From Pagrus major (taxonomy: Eukaryota > Chordata > Actinopteri > Spariformes > Sparidae): a DNA stretch of 64,000 bases. Each line of letters starts with the position of its first letter. The first letter of the stretch is position 1. This document shows, piece by piece, positions 24,301-37,139 of this stretch. The notes under the pieces are model-generated. The model saw only the letters and a list, made by a program, of their open reading frames with translations. It was not told the DNA's origin and made no database searches. The position numbers and the translations under genes are program-made. Location: contig NC_133223.1 of NCBI RefSeq assembly GCF_040436345.1, positions 27,498,910 to 27,562,909 on the forward strand, in the 5' to 3' direction.

Positions 24301-25986
24301 TGGTTTGTTTTCAGAGATGGCTCGATAAGGCCAATGCTATGCGCTCCGGCTAAGCCGAGCATATGTGGCCGACTAACCGAGCGGGCTCCGTGACAGATTG
24401 TGTGTTTTGAAGAGGAAGCTGTCATTTAGTTTGCAGTCGCAAACACGATTCCTGCTGCCTCATGAAGGCAGGTGCTCCCATCTGTGGAGCCAAACAGCAG
24501 AAATTGGGCCAAGAGTTGAACTTGAAAGGAGGCATAAGTGTAGTAGTTGTTACTCAATACTGTAGTAAAATAACCCCACTGCCACAGCCTGTTACTAAAA
24601 TAAACAGGACTTTAAGACTGAGAGTGCGGGTGGGGGCTGCGTGTGTCCACTGTATGCTTCGCCTGAACCTCTGCCTGTTTGTGTGTGTGTGTGGCTGAGT
24701 GCTTTCGCATCACACACGAACACTCAGAGGCCAGCTGAGCAAACATCCTTGGGTTTGCTCCCTGCCAAGGGAGGTCCTTCCCTGATACCTTCCCCTCCTT
24801 GCCATCGAGGGACTGAGTGTAATTGGGATATAGTGAACCCCCCCCTCCCCCAACCGCACACCATACACTGGAGGCCTTCATCAACCAGTCCCCCTACTTT
24901 GGCCAACACAATTCAGCCGCACGTTTGATCTTTATATATACAGCTAGGTTGGTAGAATTCCTGCCTAACATTTTTAGCCTTGAAATCCTAAACCACTAAA
25001 TGCAGCCTTGCTCTGGTTCTGGGCATCTGAGACTTTTCTGGCAAAGGTAGAATTCCTAAAGAGGGTTTATTATGTTTTGGTCTGGGGACACACAAGTGAT
25101 TTTTGTGCGTGTTCATACAGCTGTTTGATACAGTGTTTAGTTTCAATCATGCATATGATACCAACTTAGTTTCTTTCTTAGACTTTGATATCGAAGAACC
25201 TGCTCATGAAATTCAATAAATCAGCTCTCAAGAACCAACATACACGCTCCTCGAACTTTAATTCTTGTTTATAGATCAAAAAATTGAATCCCCTAAACCT
25301 CACTCATTATATTCACCAACTCCACTTCCAGAACGTGGTGTCTGAAGCAGCGCGGAAGAAAGAGCGGGACATGGTGACACGGGAGATCGAGCGACTCCGC
25401 TCATCCATCCAGACGGTGTGCCGCAGCACCCTGCCTTTGGGTAAGATCATGGATTACATACAGGAGGACATGGACGCCATGCAGGCTGAACTGAACACCT
25501 GGCGGCGGGAGAACAAAGAGCACGCACAGGCCCTGCTGCAGGAGCAGAGGTACGGTTGGCACCTACACAATATGCCTTACGTTATGTGTTGATGAATATA
25601 ATTTATTGTCAGCACCTGTTAATATACAGACTCACTTTCTCAATGCGTGGGTGCTACCTTTTTACATTGATTGATTCCAGTACTTCACATCCAATTTCTG
25701 TTAAACTTGTGTTTTGTTAATGTATTGCTCGTCCCTGTGGTCAATTTCTTGACATATTTTTAATTTGATTGCATGTAAGCAATTAATCATCCCTTCTGTG
25801 TTTTGTTTTATGTGCCACAGAGCGACAGACAAAGCTGTGGAGCCTCTTAAGGTAGAGCTAGCTGAGCTGGAGCAGCTGATCAAGGACCAACAGGACAAGA
25901 TTTGTGCTGTGAGATCCAACATACTGAAGAATGAAGAAAAGATCCAGAAGATGGTGACTGGAATCAACTTCTCCTCCAGAACCTGA
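9389..25986 (+). CDS. traf3ip1: TRAF3-interacting protein 1 / intraflagellar transport protein 54
   Basis: Seventeen coding exons: 9389-9511, 11005-11073, 12298-12459, 13327-13455, 13632-14042, 14121-14195, 14429-14449, 14675-14698, 15497-15572, 15973-15993, 16970-17057, 17850-17936, 18236-18368, 18451-18487, 18620-18696, 25332-25549 and 25821-25986. All phases agree, giving 638 residues (human about 690). Residues 1 to about 130 form the CH-like tubulin-binding domain ([40 protein letters not shown]). Exon 5 encodes a highly charged K/R/D/E region. The acidic [13 protein letters not shown] motif precedes the C-terminal coiled coil ([36 protein letters not shown]). That coiled coil binds IFT20 in IFT-B and TRAF3 (family knowledge). 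Exons 7, 8 and 10 are microexons. The last intron but one is 6.6 kb. An exon missed there is unlikely, because the join [17 protein letters not shown] matches the family. Confidence 0.95.
12480..12505. repeat. (CA)n microsatellite
   Basis: A short, slightly interrupted CA run just after exon 3 of traf3ip1, about 20 bp into the intron. Confidence 0.8.
14721..14785 (+). mobile_element. V-SINE/HE1-type conserved tail fragment
   Basis: The motif GGCATTTAGCAGATGCTTTT followed by GTCCAAAGCGACTTACAATA is the strongly conserved segment shared by fish V-SINEs. No tRNA head is visible nearby, so this is a truncated copy. It lies 22 bp after the 24-nt microexon 8 of traf3ip1. Confidence 0.75.
16451..16640. 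repeat. Diverged dispersed repeat (L2-like tail?)
   Basis: The text TTTATAAAGCCCAGTATCA, followed by CTCCTGGAAGGCAAAGAAAA and an A/G-rich AAGGAAAAAAGAAAAAGGA run, resembles a common fish retroposon tail with its segments in the usual order. It is in traf3ip1 intron 10. The class is uncertain. Confidence 0.4.
19200..19680. repeat. Probable dispersed repeat
   Basis: The region around AGATGTCTCCTACTTCACTA and TGAAGTCCATTCTCAGGGTT resembles a family I associate with teleost DNA-transposon remnants. I could not define its ends or a target duplication. Confidence 0.3.
20460..20565 (+). repeat. Dispersed repeat family C, copy 1
   Basis: AGGCTCGATTGAGTTAAAG, then GGGCCTTGGCGGAGGTATGC and ACTCTA. 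The same order is found at 23460-23520 and, inverted, at 43900-44055. It lies in traf3ip1 intron 15. Confidence 0.65.
23460..23520 (+). repeat. Dispersed repeat family C, copy 2
   Basis: AGGCCTTGGCGAAGGTATGC, then ACTCTACTGACTGCCATTCT. A short copy of the family also present at 20460 and 43900. Confidence 0.6.
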
Positions 25987-26170
25987 AATGAGAACCAAGG
26001 TGTACGATGACAAAACTTTGCTAAAAATGCACTGAAGATCTGTGGATGTTTCTCGTTCAGAATTATGGCAAGACCATTTTCCATGGAGGTGATCAGGGAC
26101 GGGACCAAACGCTGCACTTTTAAAGGAGATGGGCCCAGACATGTCAGACTCAGCCAGTCAGATGTTGGTA

Positions 26171-26252
26171 AATAAAAGCTCCATTTGATGGTTTAGAGAT
26201 CTGACTCACTATTCTCCCTATTCTCACATCTGCTGACTGACAGATGAATAAA
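26171..26252 (+). terminator. traf3ip1: Tandem polyadenylation signals of traf3ip1
   Basis: AATAAA occurs at 26171-26176 and again at 26247-26252, 185-260 nt after the stop codon. Either could end the mRNA with a short 3' UTR. Confidence 0.55.
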
Positions 26253-26259
26253 TATCTTC

Positions 26260-29200
26260 CTGCTCTGCACACTAACCTTACCCCATCTTTTACCCCTTTT
26301 CTGTAACGGTGCCTTTGTGGAGTGAGCCGACGTAGAGCTCATGACTTGGAAGTTAGACTAGATAGTTGTATTTAATGCTGGATCCGCTAATCAAAACCCC
26401 TATATATTTTCAAAAAACAACATGAAAGTTTGACTCTGCAGTCACTGGACCAAATAATGACAGTAATTTAAAACCTATTTCTTTGTTTTTTATTAACTTA
26501 GTTTTGTTTCATGGCCTCACTTCTTATTTTTCCTGGTTGTGCAGACTTTGGCCTCTGCTTTACACAGGACGTGCAGTTTGATTGCAGTAGTAAACGGCCT
26601 TGCGATCTGGTTCCTTTTATGTTTTCCGTAATGATAATTATTTCCCTAAAAATAAAAAAAAAAGAAGAATAAGACTGTTTTGAGCAGCCTGTTCCTATGC
26701 TTACAAGAACCTTCTCACATCCGGCAGTCTTTAATGTTATTTCACTGTTCTGTTTTTGAAGCACCGCTGCACTTTGATAGGAGTGATTAGGGGAGGTACC
26801 TTCAAGTCTCTTGGAGAAAAAGCAGTGTTACATTCTTTCTTCCATCTCTTATAAAATATAACATAGGTACCCCAGTTTGCTGTACTTTCAGGGAAACATG
26901 AGCATGTATCGATTGTTCTTGCAGGATAGCTGCCATCATGGAGGTCCCTCCATTCTGTTCGTACCCTTGGATTTGCCAAAGTGTATCTTTTATGGGATGG
27001 AGAAAATGTTTGGTCTGATAGCAACTCTACGTTTCAGTTCTTTATATAAAAAAAGTAGTAAGACATTATTTTATGCGCTCCTTTTGTGACTTTTAAGAAA
27101 TGTGCTTTACAGATGTAGCTAAATATGAAAATATGAAGCAATACAAGACTGTGGTAGCAGGTTGGATGGTAGACGTGGAGACATGAGACGGTCCCTGTTT
27201 TCCTGAAAATTCCAATAATGCCATCTCACTGTAATCTGTGTGTGAATGAAAGAGAAATAACAAAAAAAAGAGCGGACTAGTCAGCCTTCTTGATCCTTTG
27301 CATAGTGGCCTATCTCACCCTGAATGCAAATGCAGTTACCAGTAGAAGTAGAAGTACCAGTGTAGTTTTAAATAGCTGTTACTACTTTTTTAAGTGCAGT
27401 TGCTACCTCTACTAGTTGTCCTGCATATTTGGCTACCAGAAGATGTACTGTAGACTGCCAGTGTTGACAGGAAATTATTCAAAAATACTTTCTGTGACAT
27501 CCTGGTTGGATTGATGAATGTAAACCACAATTTTGAACTTGTTTTTGTGTAGTTGTATCAAAATATGGGTTTCTGCTTCCATTGCCTCTTCACAGTGATG
27601 GGTTACCAATATGATATAATATGGAATATGGATCAGTTCTGTGACATTACTAATGTAAGACCACAACATATTTAATTTACACAACAATTTGTGAAATGGT
27701 ACTACAAACTACAGTCCAACCAATACTGGAGTTTTGGGGCAGATACAGGGCAAAAATATTCAGGGATCGTTATTCTCATATGCACAGAATATATAGATAA
27801 ACACAAGTGTCCAGAATGACATCAGGGCACTAAAACAGTAAACTTCAGTGGGAATTTTATGATAATAAATTACCCAAAGATTTTTTTTCTGCATTGCATT
27901 CTCTAAAAAAATGTTTTCTTATCGGTTCATATCTGACAACATATACGCCGATGCAAATATACTGTATCTGTGATAGGCCAATATCGGCCAACGGATACAT
28001 CGGTCGGGTTCAACTAAAAACCAGATTTCTCTTTGGCAATGGAGCAAAAATGTACCGCTGTCCTCTGGTAAATCTTGTCTGTTTAGGCTGTTGTAGACAT
28101 GAGCATCAGTGACTACAAGAAAAAAAGGCTTGGGAAAAAGAAAAGGAGCACATTGGTTTAAGGGAAAATATCTTTATTAATGCTTTTGACTTGTCTTTTT
28201 AATACTCCTCTGAGGATTCAGCATTCAAAACGAACTGTCATTTAATCTGATTTTACTCCATTTTCATCTCAGTATTATATTTAGTCCATCAAATATACTG
28301 TAACCTATTTGAAAGTCAAATTTAAAACTCTTACAAGCCTGGAAAAGCGAGAACCTGTGTGTTCACATGTCTTATATGAAAGGTATATTTACACTGTAAA
28401 CTATTTGTATGATATTCTCTGTTTCTTTTTAAACTGTACATTATGTATATGTGGAGATTGTATCATAGTTCAAATAATTATATAATTTTGTAGTGGAGTG
28501 AAATAAATGGTTACGTTGCAATAAATATTAGACGTTTTGTTCTTGTTTTTCAGTGTCAGTGCAGAGTCGTGACTGCTGCTATGAGAAAGGTTAAAAGTCA
28601 AGTTAGCCAATAATGAAGACTTAAGGAGAGGTCTGGATTGCAATATGAGTAAAAATGATAAATGACCCTGGTTTGTGATTTTGACAAGTTCATGTGAAGT
28701 CCTTATGGCGTCTGGCTCGGCCAAGTCACACTCTCATCGAGACGTGTTTCTTTTGAAGCTCGGGCCGACATCACAAAAGTGAAACATTTAACTTCCATTT
28801 TAAGACCCTCGAGTAACATTAGCAGCAACTTTTCTCTGGCAAGCCACGAAACAGCTGCAACACACTCAAAGCTTATTAGGAAGGAGCCCTTTAAAAGCTA
28901 CTAAGTGAGATTTGGACAGAGCATTTGTGATGAGATTTAGCTGAAGGCCCCGTGCAGGAGGGAGGGACACCTGCTTTCAGCAAAGACGCTGGCCCCAGTC
29001 TCAACAGGTGGATTAAAAACCAGCACAGTCCAAGGAAAGGACAGCTCCATTGTCCATCTTTGGTTCCCTTATGACTGGAGTTGCTCACAGAAGAAGTGAC
29101 TTTAGACATGACATGGCTCTTCACATTGATTTTGCAGCCAATGGATCAGGCTGCTAATGAGGGACCACACCTTTCATTTTCACTTTTGTTGCCTTTAGTT

Positions 29201-29980
29201 ACCCCTTAATCCTTATGTTAGGCCAAACTGAAGTGTCCAATCACTTTTTTTAGCTAAATCTTGAACATTAACTTCACTTTGTGTAGATAAAACAGATGGC
29301 AGGGGTCTGGAGTCGTCCAATAACCTCTCCAATCTGACTTTGGTAATATTCTGCTTAAATTAAAGTACTATTCCTGACTGTGTGATGGGAGCAGAATCCC
29401 TTCATAAATGTAATTAAATCAGTACGTTGAATTTCAGAATGGTTTTTCATTTTCCTTGTCTGTTAGCAACCTGTCCACTCATGGGGACACACGGCACTGT
29501 TGACCAGTCCATTTATTTTTAGATCACCGCCGGTGCCTCAGTGCCGAGGTTCATCTGTCATTAGGCAGCATAGAGCCATGGCTGCATTCCTCTCTGGTGT
29601 ACGTTACCCACCCAAAAATGTTTTTACTGTAGGTATGCATTTAATAGTTACCCAGCCTGACTACATGCAACCAGCAGCTGAGCAGAATGTCTACTCCTTG
29701 TGTCCAAAGAAACATGGGAATACTGCATGTAGGAGTCCAAACGTCTTTGCTTGGATCATGAAACCTTTTGGTGAAGTTCCTTGACCTTTAAAATGACCCT
29801 CGAGGAGGTGGCCTGCACTCACAGTGCTACCACTTATAAATCTGAGCCACATTATGTGTTTTTATAATAGATATTTAGGACAGTGTCGAGTGCAACTTCC
29901 CCGTGTTTAAATTGAATTTAGTGTCTGTACCTGAGTTTATTGTGTATATTATTACTACATAACTGCCACAATACTTTATT
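26260..29980. other. Intergenic between traf3ip1 and asb1
   Basis: AT-rich sequence with scattered AATAAA words but no exon I can support. A longer alternative traf3ip1 3' UTR is possible. The short ORFs show no recognisable domain. Confidence 0.45.
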
Positions 29981-29983
29981 TAA

Positions 29984-30331
29984 AGGGCACCATGTAGTTT
30001 TGGAGAAGAAATTCAAACTTAGAATTATAATATTTACAATATTAATGAGGTAATAAAACAAACTCAGAAATATTTATTTTTTAATAATAATAAGGTCCCC
30101 AGAACACTGTTCGAAGCAAGAAAGGTGGCCCGGTCCGCCATATATAGACAAATTAAGACAGTATGAAACTGTGTTGTCCTTTAAGGTCCGTTTGTTTATT
30201 TAGTTTATCTGGTTATGAAAACAAAGAGAGTTTGTTTATGTAGTTTGTTTAGGCATAATACAAAAAAAATCATTAAATGAAGATTATTCTCTTCTGATTA
30301 ATAGTCTTCCCCAAAACTACAGAGTGCACCT
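29984..30331. repeat. TTAA-flanked MITE, family D
   Basis: A 348-bp element between TTAA at 29980-29983 and TTAA at 30332-30335. The termini AGGGCACCATGTAGTTTTGG and CCAAAACTACAGAGTGCACC form imperfect inverted repeats. It has no coding capacity. A poly-T run follows at 30343-30360. It is about 340 bp upstream of the asb1 ATG. Confidence 0.75.
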
Positions 30332-30671
30332 TTAATAAAGATACTTTTTTTTTTTTTTTTACATGTTTCTCCATTATTTATTTAACCACTTTTTCAAATA
30401 TGTGTCATTATTTTGTTTATCTTTTAAACACAGGTCAGAGGATGATCATGTGTCCACACTGCTTCAGACATTAAAAAGGGAAGCTTCTCCTTTAAATCGT
30501 CCAGCTGAGCGCAGTCAGGAAGTAGCGCAGAGAGCTGAGCGTCATCAACACACTCACGTTTGTTTATTTTCACGTCCCTCGTCTGATTTCAGATCGTGAG
30601 GGGTTTCCTGTTGTTTTCAGGGAAAGCGATCTCTCCTGGTTTCAGGTTGACGGTGTGACATTTTCAGGAGC

Positions 30672-33600
30672 ATGGCCGACGGTCCAGAAGCTGATGCGGA
30701 CGACCCGCCCAGTGCCCCTTTCCCCCCGCTCATCACTGTGTCGGATCTGCCCGGGGCCACCGCTGCAGGTAACCACGACCGGACGCACTGTGATCCCTGT
30801 GGTCCTGTCAGGTGGGAGCAGGGATCTTCCGTGTGCAGTGTGTGTACAGGAGGGTTCAGTGTTCAGTGACAACAACAAGACAGATGCTGTTGTTGTGGGT
30901 GACTCCTATGTGATAAGGTGTGGCCCACATCTACAGTGTGACTGCAGCTACAGAGGTATTAAACATCTGCAGTCGTGCCAACACTGCATCTGCATTTTGT
31001 TGTCATATAGATTACAAATAAGAGAGAGCTGAAATGGATGCATGTGGACCTGATGGTGACCAGTAGCATCTTTGGTACAAGAGGTGGACACAATAACAAC
31101 AACACCTGCACAATGAAATGCAATGAAACAAGCAGTGGAGGAAATATTCAGATATTTTAATGCCACCCTGGAAAGTCACCGTTACAAGTCAAATGCTACT
31201 TAAAGATATCATATGTAAGAATTTTGCATCAAAATGTCTAAAAATAACTAGACCTTTGTTGAGTTGTGTACTTATGTTATCCCAAATGTTTACAACAATG
31301 TTTACTCAAGGTAACATTATCTCGTTCCTGAACATGCCTGAGTCATGTCTGATTTTCATCAGCAATGGTGTATACATCACCAGCGAAGCGAGTTTGACCC
31401 CCGTTTAATTTAATGTTTATTCGCCCAAAACAGCCAGATTACTTTACTGTACATTAGTCGTAAGCTAACGCACACAGCGAGGGTGTGTGTCTGTGTTTTT
31501 GCATTCAGGTCAATCACTGACCTCAGCACTCACCAGAGATGCTGGTTCTTTCTCTACTTTTCCCCTCTCCTCTCTGTAAAACTACTTAAATGAAGTAAAG
31601 TATATTTCCCCTCCAGCTCCAGTCAGCAGTCAGCGTTACAGTACACAAGCACCCGACAATGGAGGTCAACGAGGCGGATTGCTGCTGCAGTCAGGTTGAT
31701 AAACAGGAGTGAAGATAAATCCACTTTTTAATCCAGAAAGCTGAAAAAGTAATACAGTCAGCAAACGCCTTTTGTTTTGTTTTGATAGTTTTGATATTTG
31801 GCCTCTAATGTAAAAACGTTTTGACTAGTTTATATAGGACTGCAGCTAATGATTATTCTCATTATTAATCTGCTGACTATTTTCTACTATAATCTATTGT
31901 TTGGTTTGTAACAAAAGGTGAAAAGGAGGTGCAGCAAATCTTCGCATTTCACTTTGTAAAGGTGCCTAAACCTGTCAGTAACTGTAGGAGCCCAGCGACC
32001 ACCAGCTGTCCACGAGCGTTTCAGGAGCTGCCTATGAACATGGGGAGTAATTATATTCTGGGACACTTGTACAGTTATGTAACAAAATCAGATGCAGCGA
32101 GAAAATACCTCTAAAACGCTGTATTCTCAAATAAGATCTGTGCCAAGGGAGCTGAAAAAAACGATTATACAGGCAGAGCATACATCAGCTTTTTTTTAAA
32201 GATGTGTTGATATTACTTTGTACATTTGATGACCGTAGCTGTATTATCTGCGTGTCCTCCGCAGGGCGTAACCTAAAGGAATGGCTCCAGGAGCAGTTCT
32301 GCGACAAACCTCTGGAGCAGGACGACATGCGGCTCCACAACGCAGCCTACGTCGGAGATCTGGACACTCTGAGGAACCTGCTGCAGGAAGACGACTTCAA
32401 ACGGTGGGAGGGATCGATAACATTAATACAATAAGATCTGGTGGATTCGGTTGAAGCTGGAGAGATGGGAGTAATGGATGACGTTTCAACTTCTCTGCGT
32501 CTAGTTTTTCTTAGATTACTATGTGTCAGACAAAATGGGTTTCACGAGAAGTTATTTTCATTCATGTACGCCTGTACTTCTGACACAACAACAATATTTT
32601 GCACCATGTATTGTTGTTACAGAAGAATAGCCTTTGTCCCTCAGCGGTGGCTGTGGGCTCCATGTCACTGCAGAACTGGCTGCTTTTGTCCAGAACGTTC
32701 ATGAGTGGCACTCAGTGGTTTGTGGTTTCTGTGCTGTGTGGGTTTGCTGAGTGACAGCCTGAGAAACACACACGCCGTGCAGAATATGTCCCAGCACATC
32801 TTTAGCATAAAACAGTCTTGCACTACATAACACACGCCATATGCTGTGTACTTTTATCACCATTGCCTCAAAGTGCTATAACTAAATGTGTGTTTTTAAT
32901 CAACGTGTGCAACATGGATTAGTTTTGGGAATCAAACACTTCACTAGGACACAACTGATAACCACTCCCTTCTCTCCTTTGGTACCAGACGCATCAATGA
33001 GAAGTCGGTGTGGTGTTGCGGCTGTCTGCCCTGCACCCCTCTGAGGATCGCAGCCACAGCAGGACACGCCGCCTGCGTGGCCTACCTGATCGCCCAGGGA
33101 GCCGAGGTGGACCTAGTCGATGTAAAAGGTCAAACGGCTCTCTACGTAGCTGTTGTTAACGGTCACCTGGACTGTGTCCGGATCCTCCTCGAAGCCGGAG
33201 CCGATCCCAACGGAAGTCGGCACCACCGCAGCACCCCGCTGTACCACACTGCACGGGTGGGAAGGCTGGATATACTGCAGGAGCTCATCAGGTGAGGATC
33301 AGTCTGAAACCTGGCTGTTTTCACCTCAGCACACTGGCAATAAGATGTGTTTTATGTCCTCTCTTACTACTGAAAACTCCTACTGAGGAAGGTGGTGCTG
33401 TCCACACCAAACCAGGCCATACTTCTTTTTTTTATTATTCGTGAACACAGTGGAAGCATTTTGATCTACCGCTGGCTTTGTGATGCAATGTGTTTCACTG
33501 CTTCAGGCAGCAGTTCAGTTATTTCCTGATCGGCTTCTTTCATCTCTCCCTGAATGCACAAAAACATTTTTTTCCTCCACAGGTCAACAACAGCAACCCC

Positions 33601-35317
33601 AATGGGATGGCAGTCAAATTCACGCAGTAATATTTTACAAGAAAAACACTCTGAGCCGGCTGAAAACGGAAAGGTTTTGATCTAGACCAGAGGTTTTCAA
33701 AGTGTAAGGCAGGGGCTCTTAAAAGTTTCAGGGGAGGTTCAGTAGAGGGAAGTGAAGAACATTTCATTAGTTATTACATCAGTTATCAAAGGCAGAGCTC
33801 TAAGAATATCCAAAATATATCATTTGGTTAGAGAGGTTTGGTGAGTTTGGGGGAATTCTACAGTTTTTCACACTTTCCCAGAGTCAGAAACTATTAAATG
33901 CCTTAGAACAGACCTTTTTGTAGTCTCGAGCAACATTAGGGTGTGTTGGCTCAATTATTGAGTGTCTGTGGGATCAAATAACATTATTATGATCCCAGAG
34001 GCATCCAGTAATTGAGCAAAACTAAGCAAATAAACTAAGGAGAATGAGGGGAAAATGCAGAAAATGCTCAGCTCAAAGGGATCTGTGAACTGAGCAACTG
34101 TTCATCACTTCACAGGCAGATGACTAGATTACCCATCAGTCATTGCGCTCAAACAGGGGAGCTCACAAAGGAGTTTATTGATCGTATTGTCATTGTGACT
34201 AACATTATCATTACTGATAAGTACCTAAAAACAACAATGCTCATTTAATATTTATTATTTATATTTATTTATTATTTATCTATGTAATTTAATATTTCTC
34301 TAGTATTTCTAGGGGAATGAGCTAGGCCTATTGTTTCTCTTAACTACTCTTTAACTACTTTTTTAATGTTCACTCTGCAACAGAACGCTGCTGTAGACTT
34401 TAAAAACCCATGATCGAGACACATACCATCTTTGCACAATTTATTGGCTAAACTTGGTCCATAAACGTGTCGTAAAGGATGTCTTCTGAAATGATATTAT
34501 TTCATTTTATAATTGTCCCTGCAGTCAACAAGTATATGTAGTTTATATGTAGATTCCTCATGGTTTCCTTTGTCCAGGTTCAATGCCGATGTCGACATGG
34601 ACCACCAGCTGGGTCCGCGGCTCCTCTTAAGCGCTCGTACCCTCAACACTCTGGTGGTGTGTCCGCTCTACATCAGCGCGGCCTACCACCACCTCCACTG
34701 TTTCCGGCTGCTGCTCCAGGCCGGCGCTCAGCCCGATTTCAACTACACTGGGCCTGTCTGCCAGGAGGCTCTGACCCGCGGCCTGGCCTCCTGCCTGCTG
34801 GATGCCGTGCTGCGACATGGATGTGAGGTGGCCTTCATCTACCTGCTCCTGGACCACGGGGCCAACCCGGCCCTCGTGCCCTGGGACGAGTCGGAGCTGG
34901 AGGCTCCTAACCGGAGGAAGGTGGATCCGGAGGCGCTCAAGGTCTTCTTGGAGGCGAAGAGTGAGTAAAAACATCGACAGTAGTTGTTTAGAGAAGCACG
35001 TTAGTACTTGTCGACTTCTCCAGTTTATTGCCAGTTGGTTCAAGGTTATAAATAACGTAGGATATAAAAGTACTGACCAACATTAGCTTTATTATGTGTG
35101 ATCAATGAACTGTACCCTGTATTCATGGTTTACCTGAATCTGTTGTATGATTCTGCTGCAGCTGCCTTCTCTTTGTCTCCTCTCAGGATGCCCTCGTAGG
35201 CTGACACACATATGTCGCATCAGGATCCGCAAAGCGATGGGCAAACATCGTCTGAACCATATACCCACGTTACCACTACCACAACCCATCAAGAACTTCC
35301 TGCTTCACCAAAACTGA
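30672..35317 (+). CDS. asb1: Ankyrin repeat and SOCS box protein 1
   Basis: Five coding exons: 30672-30768, 32265-32403, 32989-33291, 34578-34960 and 35187-35317. Phases agree, giving 350 residues (human ASB1 is about 335). Ankyrin repeats run from about residue 54 (RLHNAAYVGDLDTLRNLL) through TPLRIAATAGHAACVAYL, TALYVAVVNGHLDCVRILL, TPLYHTARVGRLDILQELI and PLYISAAYHHLHCFRLLL to a final VAFIYLLLDHGANP. The C-terminus is a SOCS box: LTHICRIRIRKAM is the Elongin B/C (BC) box, and IPTLPLPQPIKNFL is the Cul5-box region. ASB proteins are substrate receptors of Cullin5 ubiquitin ligases in the cytoplasm (family knowledge). The start ATG follows CAGGAGC and opens an acidic, Pro-rich N-terminus. Synteny with traf3ip1 supports asb1 over other ASB genes. 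Confidence 0.95.
31196..31700. repeat. Probable MITE/DNA-transposon remnant in asb1 intron 1
   Basis: It starts TTAAAGATATCATATGTAAG, followed by AATTTTGCATCAAAATGTC and CAACAATGTTTACTCAAGG, a text common in percomorph repeats. The right end is not clear, so the boundaries are approximate. Confidence 0.4.
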
Positions 35318-35429
35318 CAACCATCCACCTCTACTCATCCAACCCAAACCTCAGTCAACCCCATATCAATCCCGAAGATAAAGCATTTTTGTGAACACAC
35401 AATTTGCTAATTGCTTATGATTTTCTAAT

Positions 35430-35435
35430 ATTAAA
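35430..35435 (+). terminator. asb1: Possible asb1 polyadenylation signal
   Basis: ATTAAA, 113 nt after the stop codon, is the first plausible hexamer. No AATAAA lies within the next kilobase or so, so a longer 3' UTR cannot be excluded. Confidence 0.35.
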
Positions 35436-35837
35436 CAGTTATTGATATTTTTTTCAAAAGTTTTAAATTATGTGTCACTCCTACCTTCCATTTACTGTAA
35501 CGATTTATTGAAATGCTTCTTAACTTATCAGAGAAGCCTTAGAGTGACTTGTGGAAACTATGTGTGCATCCTTAACGTTTGCCTGGTGACTTCCCAAATC
35601 ACCGGGATGTGTTCAGGTCCTGCTTCAGTAGCACTTTTCAGCTTAGAACCACAGTGAGAACGTCATTTGGTTTGAAGCAATCACTTATAAAGCCATGTTT
35701 TAAAATGTCCTGTTCAGAGGCAGAGGAATATTACTCAGATCCGGCTCCTTGAATTGCTCATTCAGCTGTTTCATTGGATTTTTAGGCCTTTTACCAACTC
35801 TCAGCCGGAGTGAATGCAGAGTGAAGCAACACAGTCT

Positions 35838-36350
35838 TAAGTGTAAACCCACTGTGACGTCACCCATTGGTTTGTGGGCTACAGTTATGAAGCCTTGAGT
35901 TTGGCATTACGGCCGTTGCCATGTTGTTTTTTTGGAGCCGAAAGCGACCATATTTGGACGAGAGGTTCATGATATCCTGATTGAAATGCTGTGGTAGCAA
36001 CTAGTTAATCACAAGGTAGCCACGCCCTAAAGCATACCCTGCTTTATCATCCATTTTACTCTAAATGGGACCATAATTTACAAAATGAACCTTACACTTT
36101 GTTAAAGAAGATTTGAAACTAGAGAGCGAGACCATAAACTCATTAGGAAACTGTTTACTGAGGTCATAAATCAAGTGAGAAGTAGGTTTATTTTCTCATA
36201 AGCTCACATAGAATCAGACTTCTTTTTGAAACCAGTAGAATGCCCCTCCCCCCCCTTGTGGCCATTAGAAAGAATGCAGGATTAAAGCACATTTTAACTG
36301 GCTACAACTTTCAGACCAGAAAGCTGGCCATACTTTTTTTTACAGTTAGT
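35838..36350. repeat. Probable dispersed repeat
   Basis: It contains GTGACGTCACCCATTGGTTT near its start and, further on, AAGGTAGCCACGCCCTAAAG and ATTTTACTCTAAATGGGACC. I know these phrases from abundant teleost interspersed elements. Ends and class are not resolved. The TGACGTCA core would otherwise look like a CRE. Confidence 0.45.
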
Positions 36351-36685
36351 GGTTTATAATGTAGGTCACTTCCTGTATATTATGAGTAATCAAGTGTCAA
36401 GTGAAAGGATAAAAAAGTGCCCTAGACCAGACTGGTAACGTATGGGCTGGACTGTGGGTTAGCAGACTTCCAACACTGTTGTTCTGTGTTTAAATTTCTC
36501 TTTTAGCCATAGATTCTTCTGTAACCGTATGCCTTAACAGTGAGTTTTGGAAAAAGGCCTCAGAGATTGATCAGACTAGAAATACTAAAGATAAAATAAT
36601 AGGTAGATAGGAAAATTGAAGCTGAAAATGAGCAATTAAAGATCACGGATCTTGACTGAAACACTGGAGATGGAGAAACATTTAA

Positions 36686-37132
36686 AGGAGCAATATGTCA
36701 GAATTTGAGTATACAAATTCAAATAGAGGCCTGGTCAGAGCTGCTGTAAATCACCTCTGTATTACCTGTTGTCAGACTGGCCGGTCCGGCTGTGTTCACT
36801 GGGAGGCTGCTGAGGCCAGTTCTGTCTGGTTGCTTGGTTTCTGGCACCGGTTCCATTGGCAAATTCTGGCGTTGCTCCCCGCCAGCATTCCACACTGTGT
36901 CCCCACCGCCCCGGGCCTGAAATCTTACTCCTCCCTGCAGTCCAACACTCAAAGCTCAAAGCTCAAAGCTCCCGGTCCCGGCAGAGTTAGCTAATAGGAT
37001 TACTAACTACATAGCTAACTAGCCAACAACAACTACAGTTAGCAGCAGCTAGTGGTTACTTTGATGATATGCTGCCCCCAATTTGTTTGGAGTGTGAATT
37101 AGACAGGTGGCCACTTCTTACCTATTGCACCT
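36686..37132. repeat. MITE, family E (TTTAA target duplication)
   Basis: A 447-bp element. The left end is AGGAGCAATATGTCAGAA and the right end is CTTACCTATTGCACCT, which are inverted-repeat partners. TTTAA at 36681-36685 and 37133-37137 would be the target duplication. The interior has a GC-rich segment and a cluster of GCTAAC/TTAGC words near 36990-37045. ORFs inside it are spurious. Confidence 0.7.
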
Positions 37133-37139
37133 TTTAAGG

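Larger units (their letters stand above)
18697..25331. other. traf3ip1: Long traf3ip1 intron 15
   Basis: A 6.6 kb intron with no recognised exon. It holds a probable dispersed repeat (19200-19680), two copies of the GCCTTGGCGGAGG family (20460-20565, 23460-23520) and a GC-richer stretch around 23640-24500 with short spurious ORFs. Confidence 0.6.

Noticed and set aside
35870..35882. CRE-like TGACGTCA as a promoter element
   Set aside because: It sits in a probable dispersed repeat with no gene start nearby.
36695..36994. Overlapping ORFs on both strands
   Set aside because: They lie wholly inside a MITE with matching ends and target duplication.
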